DNA from: Rapana venosa
Taxonomy: Eukaryota > Mollusca > Gastropoda > Neogastropoda > Muricidae
NCBI GenBank assembly: GCA_028751875.1
Contig: CM054158.1
Span: 4,995,328 to 5,059,327, forward strand
Direction of reading: 5' to 3'
DNA: 64,000 nucleotides
Of the stretch, positions 11,260-22,959 are shown one piece after another. The notes under the pieces are model-generated. The model saw only the letters and a program-made list of their open reading frames with translations, had not been told where the DNA came from and ran no database searches. The position numbers and the translations under genes were made by a program. Numbering within the stretch: the first letter of the stretch is position 1; the number at the start of each line of letters is the position of its first letter.

Positions 11260-12760
11260 AAGAGAGAGAGAGTGAGAGAGAGAGAGTAAGACAGACAACA
11301 GACAAGGAGGAGTTGAGATTGAAATGACATTCACATGACTTGCATAATATGGAATGCAACAAATCAAATTCCATAGACAAAAATATAATTTCAATCAAAT
11401 GTTTTGAATAGATGTCTGGTGTAACTTTTCTTAAATGATGTCAGACTATTTTTTGCTTGAGATTATCAGGGATCTCATTCCTACTTTACCACCTGAGTAT
11501 ACCAAAGATGACATGAAAAGGTCAATTATTGGTGGGGAAGAAATAAAACACGTTTACCTCGAGAAGTCTTGACCCAAAATTTTTCATTGAGGTAGGTAGG
11601 TGCTAGATTTGTTCATAATTTTGTACATGAAAATACCTGTATGAGAATGGCATTTTAGGTTTAAACGGGAAAATATTTAATTTCTTGTAATCTTCAGTTT
11701 GCAAGGAAGGTTTGAGGAGTATCACTTTCACAGAACGTCTGTATAAGCTCTCAAGTCGTTTTAAGCAGTTTTTTACTTGCTGAGTCCCAACAAGTTGACG
11801 CAAATCAATATCTGGCTGTATGTAAGCGTAGAAAATAACTTCTGACTATGTTCATCAAGAAAATGCTTTATTCTGTTTAGCTGGAATACTTTTGAGATAA
11901 CTTCTTTGATAGTTTTGAAATGTGATTTGATCAGGAGAGATTGTTGTCTACATTTAAGCCAAGTAACTTGTGAGAATCTACCTCTTCCAATACCTTATCA
12001 TAAACTTTTAAACTTCTTGACATTAATTTAATATTTTATCTATTCTGCCTTGTTGTTACTATCATAAACTTAGATTTATCAGGATGAAGAGCCGTGTGAT
12101 TAAGAACACCAAAGAGAAAAGTTTATCTATAGCTTTTCTGTAAGACATTGCATTTTAAATACTTCTTTACTACCCTTAGTATGATTTGTCATGTCAGCAA
12201 ACAGTTCACAAGAAGATGAAACATTTAGTGGAAGATCATTTATATAAATGGAAAATAAGAGGGATCCTAGAACTGATCCCTGGGGGACACCATATGTTAT
12301 AGGCATGAAAGAAGACATTGCATCATCATCATCATCAGACCCGTGACCTTGGCGGTCGTGGGGGAGACACGAAAGACGATGCCGTGGTAAACCTCCTCCA
12401 TCCATCTCGGTCCTCGGCTCTGCGCAGTAGAGCTATCCTATTTTCAAGAAATGATATATAAGTTGAAGTGAAGTTGGGGATAAACCATATATCACTAGTT
12501 TACTTACCAAAAGATCATGGTCAATTGTGTCAAAAGCCTTTGTGAAATCAACAAATACAGCACCAGATAAGAGATCACTGTTAATGTTTTCATGCCACTG
12601 TTCTATGAGATTGGTTAACAGAGAGAGAAAAAGAGTGGTTTTTTCCGGAATCCACTTTGATTTGGGTGATGTTTTTGAAGGGGCTTAGACAATGAAGACA
12701 GGATTGATATGGTCTATAGTTTGACGGGATTTTTTTGGTCACCAGATTGAAGAAGGGGCA
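11260..12760 (-). mobile_element. CR1-like LINE, 5'-truncated (left-arm copy)
   Basis: The minus strand carries reverse-transcriptase motifs seen intact in the right-arm copy: VDFTKAFDTIDHD-equivalent near 12,540, YGVPQGSV and SIYINDLPL at about 12,230-12,300, ELFAD near 12,190 (one Asp of the FADD pair is lost by an indel), and downstream LKRLESLYRRSVKVILLKP near 11,740. The 5' end abuts a GA microsatellite at about 12,760. Interrupted frames make it non-functional. A ~115 bp foreign LINE end is inserted at 12,322-12,437 and is absent from the right arm. Confidence 0.85.
12322..12437 (-). mobile_element. Nested LINE 3' end with (TGA)n tail, left arm only
   Basis: On the minus strand the insert reads EDRDGWRRFTTASSF then VSPPRPPRSRV and a stop, followed by a short TGA repeat. 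This has the form of a LINE C-terminus with a simple-repeat tail. The same point in the right arm (about 52,027-52,052) lacks it and instead has about 25 bp of the host CR1-like sequence, so insertion was accompanied by a small deletion. Confidence 0.75.
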
Positions 12761-13164
12761 AGAGAGAGAGAGAGAGGGGAGAAGAGAGAAAAGAAGAGAG
12801 AGAGAGAGGAGAGAGAGAGAAAAGAGAGAGATTCATTCAGACTCACAGACAAAAACAGAGAGGCAGACAGAGCAGCTGATACCAAAGGACCCTTTGTTGT
12901 TGATCCTAAGCCTGGGGCGTTCCTTCCTGCACTGTTCCTGTGGTCAAACACCAATATCCCGTGATCATGGTTTGGACTTGTTCCTCAGGCCACACACTCT
13001 TATATGTTTGCTTTGTTTAATTTCTTTCTTTTTTTTGTTTTCCCCCCTTTGCCCTTTTTTTTAAAGTCTTTTCCTATTTTTTTTCTCTTTTTTTTAAAGC
13101 ATTTTTATTTCTTCTTCTTCTTCTTTTTTCTTCTTGTAAAATTTACAAAACAAAATAAGAAAAG

Positions 13165-13480
13165 GTAAATTTTATCCCATAACCTAAAAAAGGCCCGTAA
13201 GGAGCGGGGCCCTGAGGATCCCTACTTTTTTAGTGGGCAGTATACTGGGGGAGGGCGCCCATCCCCTCTCCCTCGCTGTTTTTCCCTTTTCCTTGACCCA
13301 AAAAAAAAAAGGGCCCGGAAAACCCATTTACAGCTGGGTGAAAGGGGGGAACTTTTCTGAAAAAGGGGCGCACAAACATCACCCTTTCCAAGGGGGAAAC
13401 CCGGCGGGAAAGCTTTTTAAAACCTTGGCGGGGGGAAAAGTGAGTGCCCCTACCCCTGGGGCTACCCCTTTTCCCCTGAA
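13165..13480 (-). mobile_element. Family-B chimeric SINE, degraded
   Basis: This is the counterpart of 51,009-51,305. The landmarks survive (CCATTTACAGCTGGGTGAA, complement of the head near 13,450-13,478), but many positions are smeared into runs of A, C or G. It flanks the CR1-like LINE on its 5' side, as in the other arm. Confidence 0.7.
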
Positions 13481-13639
13481 ACACAGAATAAGTCGATAGT
13501 TATGTTTTTCCCTTTTATTTTCAAAAAAAAAAAGGGGGCCCGTGAATAAAAAAAACTGATGCAGGATGAAACAAATGCTGTGTTGTGTGGGTGGGTGTGT
13601 GTATGTGTGGTGGTGTTGTGTGTGGGGATGGGGGGGGGG

Positions 13640-13960
13640 GGGGGGGGGGCTTTTCAGTAAAAAAACCATCCCCCATTTTTCGGGAAATTCTGTCCCTTTA
13701 AACTCCCTTTTTAAAACCCCTCTCTTTTTTTCTACCTTGTCCTTCTGCCCACCCCCTTTCTTGACAAATTTTCTTTTTCCCCTTGGTCCAGTCTCCTGTC
13801 TCTTTTTTACCAAATGTATTAAAAAAAATAACATTTTCCTCCCCACCCCAAAGTCTGTTTCACGGGGCCCTGACTTGTCGGGTGCTTAACGGCACGCAAC
13901 ACATTTTTCGCTCATATGACGACAACAATAGTTGTTTGCAGGGGCACCCCACTGAAGAAT
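13640..13960 (+). repeat. Unclassified ~300 bp repeat (family E), degraded
   Basis: It matches the copies at 49,140, 50,530 (inverted) and 60,690. Recognisable parts are a G run at its 5' side, AAATTCTGTCCC-like and GTCTCCTGTC-like pyrimidine-rich middle segments, CCTGACTTGTCGGGTGCTTA and the 3' part TCGCTCATATGACGACAACA. No tRNA-like boxes or coding sequence are present. Confidence 0.65.
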
Positions 13961-13961
13961 G

Positions 13962-14325
13962 TGTGTGTGTGTGTTTGTGTGTGTTTGTGTGGTGTGTGCT
14001 GTGTGTGTGTGTGTGTGTGTGTGTGTCGGGGTTGGTGTGTGGGTGGTGTGTTGTGTGTGTGAAATGTATGTGTGTGTGTGTGTGTGTGTTTGTGTGTTTT
14101 TCATTCGTTCGTTCGTTCGTTCTTTTGTTTGTCCTTAAATAAAACCGTCTTTTTCACTAAAAAGTGATATCAAATTGTGTGTGTTTTGTTGTGTGTGTTT
14201 TGTTTTGTGTGGGTGTGTTGTGTGTGTGTGTTTTGGGCCGAGCGTGTGTTTTCTCATCTCCTTCATCACCACCAAGTGTGTGTGTGTGTGTGGGGTGTGG
14301 GTGTGTGTGTGTGTGTTTTGGGGTT
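13962..14325. repeat. GT microsatellite, left flank of LINE insertion
   Basis: An interrupted (GT)n with GTTC and CGTT variants. In the right arm a single CA tract (50,462-50,515) occupies the corresponding place. Here it is split by the LINE at 14,325-19,985. Confidence 0.85.
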
Positions 14326-17300
14326 TTTCTTCGTTTAACGTCTATTCATTTTTCGTATTTTAGAGGGGAAAAATTTAATATAAACAAGAGAATGCAAACA
14401 ATAACAAAAAGTGTAAATTTAACAGTACTTAAAAACAACTTTAACATACTAAAAAATTTAAATTTAAACCCGGATTTCTTATCAACCCAAAACACAATTT
14501 TCCAACAGTAACAAAGGTTCAAAACAAAATCTGATCCAGTGAAAAAACCGGGTATAGCAGGTAAAAATGCTTTTAAATGCCCCACAATCAAAAATAACTG
14601 ACTTTTTTAATCTTTTTCCCCAAAAATACAGTTTACATTTTTCACGTACTTTGTCCTGAAAGCATTTAGTTTAAACTGTAAAAGGGATAACATTTTTTCT
14701 ACTTTAAAACCCCAACCACAACTTTGTTAGAAATGAAAGCTTTTTCAAAAAACTATCACATTGTTTTGTACAGCCTTTATAAAGACAATAGCCAGAATCA
14801 TATTTTTTTTCCTTCTGAAGTCCCTTCCAGCAAGCGTTTTGTACCCAAGCTGTATCCCCCCTGCAGAGAAAAGGGCCCAAACTTTTTATTTCACAAGAAC
14901 TTTTTTTTATTTCCGGGGGCCATTTTTTGGAAAAGACTGTAAACCCTTTTCTTTAAAAAAAGATACAGGGGTTGAGGAACCCAACGAAAGAAACCAAAAT
15001 TTACCCCTTAAAATAAAAAAAGGAAACCAAAAATGCCTGTTTTTCCAATGATTAGGTCTTTTTCTTTTTTTAAAAGTAAATTTCCCCCAAAGCAGTAAAA
15101 CCGATTTAAAAATCAACACACAAAAGTATTTGAATATGTTTTTGGGGAAGTCAAGTACAAAGTTAATGCCAACACTATACAGTTAGCTAAACTTTTAAAA
15201 AATAGATTATTTTTTCCCAGGAAGACAGCTCGTTCTACTTTTAATGAAATAATGAAAGCCCACCACCTCATTATTTTTTAAAACAACCCTCAGTATAGAT
15301 TTTGAGTTTATCAGGATAAGTAGTTTAATATGTTCTTTTACTAGCGATGTGGGAAATGTTAACATTTCACTTTTTTTACAGAAGAATAATTAAAGTCAAA
15401 ATGAACTTTAAAAATTTCCAAGGTGGGAAAGGGAGCTGCGGGTAACTGTTTTGCTAATTTATTTGGTTTAAAGTTCTGAATGTTTAAAAAGGGGGAAAGT
15501 GTAATATTAATTGAATAACGGCTGATATTCTTGCTTTTTTCGGAAAGTGAATTTTCAATTTTAAATCTGGACTTTCATTTTAAAACTTTGCTGTCTTTTT
15601 GTTGAACTTTTTAAAGACATTTTTTGCCACAGAAAAGCTGTCGAAATTCTTTTAAAGGAAGAACTCCTACTTCCTTATTGTACCAATAAAAGGGGCATGA
15701 CTGTAAAACCAAAAAGCAAGTCGAAATCCCTTTAACAATCAAAAATCCGGATTTCTGAACCAAAAAATTTTGGGAGCACTGAAAAATACTTCTTGTCCAA
15801 AAGACAGCCCTTGACGCACAAGGGACAAGGAAAATTGTTTTAATACATAATATCTTTCCCCTTTGGTTTTTTTAACTAGTAACTTTTAAGAATTTAAGAA
15901 CTTTTTTTTTATTTTTAAATTTGCCAAAAATTTTCAATATGCTGATTCCACTTTTAACTTAAAAGGGAAAGGAATCTCCTAAAAATTCCCTGCTTGTTTG
16001 TTTTCTAGAGCTTCTCCTTTTAAATTCAAAAATTTGGGTAAAAACTTGTGGGCCAAAAACCGTTATTAAAAAGGCCCAAAGGTTGGTTTTTTCAGGGGAA
16101 AGTGAAAAAAAAAAAACCTTTTCCTCAAAAAGAAACCCAATTTAATTTTTTAAAGGGTTCTTTTTAAATATATTTTTTGTTTAAAAATTTTAACTGTTTT
16201 TTGGGGTGTTTTCTTTTAAATTCGTAACATCCTCCACATACATATATCGTCAGCATTTTGTACAATAATAACTTTCCCTTTGAAAAAAAATCTAGGAAGG
16301 TCATTTTAGAAAAAATGTTAATAAAAAAGGGTGATATTAACTAAACCCTTGCGGGAAAAACCCATGTCTGGTGACCTGAGGAAAATAAAAATTTCCCAAC
16401 TTTAGCTTAAAATGATTTTTTCTGACAGAAACCCTTTTAATATAAAAAAAAATTTATTCCCCAAAAGGGCCCCAATAAAATTTCATTTTAAAAAACCCAA
16501 TCTCTCTTCCCAAAACATGATCATATTTTTTAAATTTACTAAAAAAAATGTGGAAAGGTACATTTTTCCCTTCGAGCAAACTGGAAATTTTAACTTGGGG
16601 TGGTTTAATTTTAACCCAAAATGATCAACTGTAGACTACCCTTACAAAAACCCTCCTTTATTTACGGGTAAAAAATTTTTTTTTTTATCACAAAAATAGG
16701 GTCAGTCTTTTTAAAAATTTTTTTTTTCCCCCTTTTTTTCCCTTCCCTGTAATTGAAGTTAATGCTATTGGCAAAGTTATTCTTATCGCTTAGGGCCCCT
16801 TTCCCTTTGCTTTGTTTCCGGGGTATCAAAAGGGAATTTTTCCACAATCGAGGAATGATTTCCATGAATCCAGCAGTTTTTGAAAGAGATTTTAAAAAAT
16901 AAAAAAGAAACCAAATTTAAATTAGGGAGATTCCCTTAGTATTTCTTTAGATATTGAATCCTACCAAACTGTTTTTTTTTAGTAGGAAGAGAAAAATTTA
17001 ACATCCTTACAACTTCAACGTAAATTGGGGGCATTCACAATTTTTTAAATTATCGCATTTTTGGATCAAAAATATTCTTTTTCTGTACCTAAATTTCTCA
17101 AAACGTTTTAGTTTCACCCTGAAAGGTTTTGAGTGCCCCTAAAAAACAAAAAACATTTTTTACAAAAAATTTCGCTTTTTCTAAATCAGAAAAAACCCTT
17201 TTTTTTCCCTGAAAATTTTGATCGGACAATTCTGTAAAAAAACCCCCAAATTTTTCTATCATTAAATTTTTTTTCCCCACCCCTTTTTTTTAGATCTGAT

Positions 17301-19985
17301 AGTTGAAAACGTTTTTTTTAAACAGAAATTTCCTCCAAAACGGCGCTTAGCTTGTGCTATAATACCCCTTGCATGCAAATTTTTGCCCCTTTTCATCAAG
17401 AGATTTTTTTTTTTTGCGCTCTTTTATATAGTTTTTTATATTTTTTTTTTTTTTCTAAATTAACAGCTTTCGACAAAAATCATTCCACCAAAAGTTACCT
17501 AAAAGTTTGTTGGTTTTTAAAGATAAAATTTTTTGGTTTTGAACCATCAAAAGCTTTTTAAAACTGTATCTGTAAAATTTTTGTAAAAAAAGTCCCAAAA
17601 TCGTTTTTAATTTTGTTCTGAAATTTACTGCTTTTTAAAAAAGTATTAAATTTTTTTCCCAAAATTCGCAAGTTTAAAAATTTAAAATTTTTGGGGATAG
17701 CGTTTTTAAATAAATTACTATTTTCCACAAGAGGGGTCTTTAAAGGGTAATTAAAATTTGGGTAAGTAATCACCCCAAAAGTTTTGGTGTGAGTTTCCCC
17801 ATTCAAAAATTTTGGAGGAAAAGCACGGGAAAAAATGAAAGAAAAGTAAAATTGCACTTGCCCTATGACTAGCAAAAATCTGGATTCTGGTTACATTACC
17901 ATCATTTAAAAAAATTTAAAGGGCAAGAACCCTACTATATTTTCAACAAATCTCTTATTTGTTTTTTATGTGCTGCCCTTATCCCAAAAAGGAAGTGAGC
18001 ATTAAAGTCGCCAACGACTACCCCACTTTTTAATTTGAATCTTGAAAGTTGCAAAACCATTCAGTTTTTTCCCTCTTTTGGACCTTTAGGGAGATATACA
18101 AAAACCCAAATTTGATGATATGTTTATTGACTTTTACATTTGCTGCACGGGAATAAGATTCAATACAAAGAGGGGCCCGGGTTGTTTTTACTTTTAACTA
18201 TACTAAACTTTTCTAGGCTAAAGCAACGCTCTGCTGGTTTAATCGCCTTTCTATAAAAAGGATCCCGGGCCCGGGACCCAGACCCCAGAAGCCTGGGGGG
18301 GCTATTTACTTCTCAACCCTTTTCCATGACACCAAAAACAGCCGCCCAGAAGAAGGACACAACCCCAACCCCCACAACGACGAGCCCACGCAAAAGGACT
18401 CCGAGCTCCAGCCTGCCTCCACCTCGGGAAACCAAAAAACCTTGGATAGGAAAAAAAAACCGGGACATCTCCAAACACATTTAGTGAAATAAAAGATCTA
18501 AAAATACTTTTTGCCTCACGGGTTTTAGAAAATAAGCTCGCGGAAAAACGTAAAAACCCAGCAAAAAATAAACATATTGCTGCAACACCCTGTCAAAGAC
18601 AGGGTTAAATGTTAACAAGGAGCCCCCAACAGACATTTACTGTCAAACCTACCTAGGGCTAAAGGTTTGTGGACAGCGCCCCATTCCGGAAAAAAGAAAC
18701 CACCAAAAAGACAGGTAGGGCTGGTCCCAGCAAAGAAAAAACCCAAAAAGACAAGTAAAAGGGCCCAGTCATTTAAAAAAAAGCAGAAAAAGGCAGAAAA
18801 TTTACGTCAAGATTGTGACTGACGTCAAACCACCCATCCCCTAGAACTAAAGGAAAAACCCCCATTTCCAAAAACAAAAAAAGAACAACAAGACATACCT
18901 CAATTGGTGTTTCTTCACGACTCTGCCCATAAAGGGGGGCCCTTTTGGCTAAACAGATTTTGGTTTTTCCTAGGGGATTTAAAAAAAAATGTCCGGGTAA
19001 ACCCCTCAAAATAAAGACTTACAACCAACCCTGGACACAAAATTTTCCAACTCCCCCCAAACCGTGGTTTCAATTTTCGCCCCCGGGGTATTAATGACAT
19101 CAAAAAAACCCTCTGACCCAAGAAGTAGTACAAGAAATACATCGATTTGTAAAAAATAGTTTATTTACTGACCCCCCCTAGAACAAAGATCGTTCCCCAA
19201 AAGATTCCCCCTTTTTCGAGACCCAAAAACTTAAGGGCAGAAGGGAATTTTTTAATGAAAAGACAGTGCTGAACTTCATGTTTTCTGCTAATGTTTCTTT
19301 AGCCCCCCACTCCAACTTCCCACTAACACCAGGATTTTTAAAGGGAAATGGACACCCCCATCACGGAGAGGATCCAGTGTGCGGCAGTCAACGGGGGCAG
19401 ACACTTCCGTCCTTTTCTGCAGACCCCCGAGGAAGACCCGGGGACAGCCAACTGTTCAATCACACAGCCAAAATTTCCAACATTCTCCAAGTCTTGCCTC
19501 CGTTTGGGGGACAGGGGCCCCCCCGGTGGAAAATGTATGGGTATTTTTAGAAATGGTTTTTGAACCCTTTTTTAACGGATTGAAAAATCTGTTTTGGGGA
19601 TTTTAAAAAAACATTTCCCTGTAAATCTGGATCAAATTTTGGCTTTCCCCTTTCTGATCGCTCTTTTATTGCATAGATCAGTCAAATTTGTAATATTTGT
19701 AGCTCCCTATCTTGAATTGTTTTCCCTTTTTTGTTTTTTCAATTTAAATTTTTTTTTCTTACTTAATTTTTTCCATATTCTAAATTTCATTTTCAAAATG
19801 GGACAACAATGCCCTAAAAATATTGCAGTGGAAAATGCAGATCGGTAATGACTAAAATTTCACTATCTTTAATTTACCCCCTTTCCCCATTTAGGTTTCC
19901 AAAAAATTAGTTTTACCCGTCATTGAATGTCATCGAAGCAATTTGCCCAGCCCGGGAAACTTTTAAACCCCCCAATTCATGAAAA
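14325..19985 (-). mobile_element. RNase-H-type LINE, near full length, badly degraded
   Basis: On the minus strand the order is consistent with a non-LTR element. An endonuclease motif VVVGDFNAHF is at about 17,991-18,021, a reverse-transcriptase catalytic segment IIVQNADDICMWR at about 16,232-16,270 and a 3' end AGACGTTAAACGAAG at about 14,329-14,344. The catalytic segment closely matches VQYTDDICIW in the copy at 57,882, and the 3' end matches its AGACGTTAAATTGAAG, so both belong to one family. ORF1 should lie in 18.3-19.9 kb but cannot be read. Frames are destroyed throughout, in part perhaps by poor base calls. The element is absent from the other arm. Confidence 0.75.
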
Positions 19986-19989
19986 CGTT

Positions 19990-20050
19990 TTGAGTGTGTG
20001 TGTGTGTTTGTGTGTGTGTTTTGTGTGTGTGTGTGTGTGTGGGTGTGTTG
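19990..20050. repeat. GT microsatellite, right flank of LINE insertion
   Basis: A (GT)n run with TTTG interruptions. Together with 13,962-14,325 it represents the single CA tract of the right arm. Confidence 0.85.
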
Positions 20051-20535
20051 CATAAATTTGAAATATCTTATGCTAATTGAGGGAAATTGCATGTTGTAAA
20101 AGATTTGAGTGCAACGCTTTTATTTTTTTTTTTTTACAAGATTTTCCTATAAAAATTCCATATATCTTTTTTATTTTCATTATTATCATTATTATTTTTA
20201 TTTTTATTATTATTTTTATCATTTTTTAAATTTTATTATTTTTAATTTTTCCCTTTTAAAATTTTTAAAGGCCATATATTGATCATTTTTTGATTTTCCT
20301 TTTTATTAAAAAAAATTAAACATTCAGATGAAAACCCCCTTTAATAAATAAACCCGAAAGTCTCACCTAAAATGAAAAATGGGTTCCCAAAGAAGAACTT
20401 TTTTTTTTAAAAACGTACCTTTGTCCCAAATTTAAAAGGAACAGATGAAAAAAATTAACGAAATCGCAAAACTCACGGGAAATGGGTGCAAAAAACACAT
20501 TTAGTGCTGCTTATTCCTTTAAACCTCGAAAAAAC
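20051..20535. other. Unique AT-rich DNA; no gene
   Basis: Counterpart of 50,000-50,460. It holds an ATT-rich low-complexity stretch at 20,170-20,240 equivalent to the AAT repeat at 50,290-50,345. No coding or RNA feature is seen. Confidence 0.6.
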
Positions 20536-20930
20536 AGAAAACCCTCAATAATGGCTAGACGTAACACACTTGTCCACAGCGAGAATGAGGGGGTTTGAAC
20601 CCCGTTTGAGCCCAAACTTTCCCCCCCCTTAGTGGTCCCGGGTTTTTGTCTTTCGGATGAAAAGGATGAAAGAAAATCGAAAACGGTTTTATAACCCCTT
20701 TTGCACCCGTAAAAAATCCAACCCGGGGATAATTTGATTGTCCCCCCCAAAAGTTTGGTTGGAAAAAGCTTTTGGTCATAAAGAAACAGTTAATTTCTCT
20801 TGCAAATAGAGAAAAAGAAGGAAAAGGATGGTTTTCGCCCGCTTTTTTGGGGACGTGGGGGCTCCAGGGGGGGGAAAGAGAAAACCCTGAATTTCAAAGG
20901 GACAATCCCTCGTGACTGGGAAAGGGGGTT
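20536..20930 (+). mobile_element. tRNA-derived SINE C, degraded
   Basis: Counterpart of 49,660-49,995 in inverted orientation. The head TGGCTAGACGTAACAC, a B-box-like GGGTTTGAACCCCG and a CTTTCGGATGA core are readable. The distal half is smeared into homopolymers. Confidence 0.65.
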
Positions 20931-21119
20931 AAAATAAGTGCTTCTTTTGGGCGCTCAGACAGAAACTATTTTTGCCTTTAAAGATTCCCGTTTAAAAATT
21001 TAGTATTCCTTTGCCTGGGGGTGGGGGCCCATCAATTCGTATTGCACAATGGAAAATCTGACAATCTGATCAGGGAAAAAAACAAACCCCAAAACAAAAA
21101 AAAAAACAAAACAAACAAA

Positions 21120-21430
21120 AAATATGTTTCTGTCATAGAAAGCAATTTCTCGCGCTGGGGCCCTTAAAAAAGCCTGGCAAGTCAGGCCCCCCGCCAAACT
21201 TTTGCCCTCGACCCTGGGAAGAAAAGGTTTTTCTTTTTAAATCTTTGTGGGGAAATAAAGCAAGAGAAAAGGGAACAAGAAGGGAGAACATAGACAAGAA
21301 GGAGGTGACAGGCAGAAAAAGGCACCAAAGGGAGAAAAAAAAGAAGGGTAGAAAAGAAGGAATTCCCCCGCACAGAATTTCCAGAAGATTTGGGGTGGGG
21401 TTCATACTGACAGCCGTCCCCCCCCCACCC
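21120..21430 (-). repeat. Unclassified ~300 bp repeat (family E)
   Basis: Minus-strand counterpart of 49,140-49,445. Recognisable: GCCTGGCAAGTCAGGCC, AGAACATAGACAAGAAGGAGG, CACAGAATTTCCAGAAGAT and TTCATACTGACAGCCGTC, ending at a C run. The long hydrophobic minus-strand frame here is not supported as a protein. Confidence 0.75.
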
Positions 21431-21484
21431 CACCACCCCGGCATCCCCCCATGGGGGAGTCCCAAAACATTCCAAAAACAAAAA

Positions 21485-21560
21485 TAAAACAAGACAATAC
21501 TATACCAAAACAATGCGAAAACAAAACAATACAATACAATACGATAAAAAACAATATCTG
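21485..21560. repeat. ACAAT-type pentanucleotide repeat
   Basis: Repeats of ACAATACAATAC, mirrored in the right arm by GTATTGTATTG at 49,035-49,110. A related tract lies at 36,010-36,200. Confidence 0.8.
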
Positions 21561-21841
21561 AAAAAATATACAGATTTTTTTGAACACAGGCCAAATCCCC
21601 AAAGTCAGGGCAAGGGTCCAGGGGGCCCCGTGCTAAATCCCGCCCCTTCCTTCCTTTTAAACCCAAAACCAAGTGTGGGCAGTTTCTGCTTAAACACACC
21701 AGCTGGGATGGAAAGACAGCAGCTGAGACAGCCGAAAGTGGGGGGAAAAAAAAAAAGACAGCTGTGTGAAACAAAAGGGGTCCGGGGTCCTGCCTACCAA
21801 ACTGTCCCTGGGAAAGGAAAAAGGGAAACAGAAAAGAAACA

Positions 21842-22870
21842 AACCCCACCCCACACACACACAGACATGACGAATTTACAAAAAAGCATACACACAGGGG
21901 CTGGATTAAAAAAGCACATAAGTTCTTTTCCATTATCCCCCGATATAAAAAAAAATTTTAAAAAAAGAAAAAAAAAAAATAAATTAAATAAAAAAAACAC
22001 ACAAACAAAACAAAATAAAACGGGAAATAAAAAAAAGACCCCCAAAAACCCGAAAGAAAGAGACAAGGGAAACCCCTTCAAAAACCCCACATACACACAC
22101 ACACAAAACACAAAACACATACCAAACACACACACAAAACACACATACACACACACAAAAAAACATACACACAAAAAAAACAAAACCCCACACACACAAC
22201 AAAACACACACACACAAAACACACAAACACACACACACGCACACACACACACACACCAAAACCCCAAACACACACACACAAAAAACACCCAACAAACAAA
22301 AAAACAATAACAAATAAATATTTTAAAAAAAAGGGAATTTCATAAATAATAAACAACCACACCCAAATTGGCCAGGGTGTTCACAAAATTTTCATGACGA
22401 CAGTTAAAAAATGCAATTTTTACAAGCTTAAAATCCCGAGAGAGAGAGGAGAAGAGAGGGAGAGAGAGAGAGAGGGAAAAGGGGAGAGGGGAGGGGGGGG
22501 GGGGGGTTGGGGGGGGGGAGGGGGGGGGAGAAAGAGGGGGAGAAAAGAGAGAGAGAGTGGGGGGAAAATATTATTCAAGAAAAGGGCCCTTTGGGGCCCC
22601 CCTTTTGACAAAAGAGAGAAAAGAGAGAGAGAGAGAGAGAGAGAGTCCTGTCAAGTCAAGTCAAATTCTGTTATTTTGAGGGTAGTGAATAAGCACTCGT
22701 GTTCTTTTTTTTTACACCTCCCCCCCTATCGGAAACTCAAATAGTTTAAAAAACTAATTAAAAAACAAAAAAAAAAATAAAAACAACCCAAAAATTAAAA
22801 AAGAACGAAGAGAGAGAAGAAGAGAGAGAGAGAGAAGAGAAAGAGGGGGAGAGAGGGAGAGAGGAATAAA
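21842..22870. repeat. CA-rich and GA-rich microsatellite cluster
   Basis: CA repeats with A-run interruptions (21,855-22,290) followed by GA/G-rich tracts (22,440-22,560, 22,610-22,645, 22,800-22,865). Near 22,647 there is a (CAAGT)n-type segment, CAAGTCAAGTCAAATTCTG, that also occurs near 57,613 and in variant form near 40,135. The long frames are repeat translations. Confidence 0.85.
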
Positions 22871-22959
22871 TTATTCGAAAAAGGCAATAATTTATTCTTT
22901 AAAAGGCCCGGCCCCATTTTAAAAGGGGGATACATCATTAATAGGGTCAGGTCAAGGGG

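Noticed and set aside
19266..19606. Possible ORF1-like protein on the plus strand
   Set aside because: All three plus frames are open, the LINE here runs on the minus strand, and no domain is recognisable, so this is probably just stop-poor sequence.
21133..21933. 266-codon hydrophobic minus-strand frame
   Set aside because: It spans repeat E, a pentanucleotide repeat and smeared unique DNA, and the cleaner mirror region (48.8-49.45 kb) has no equivalent frame.
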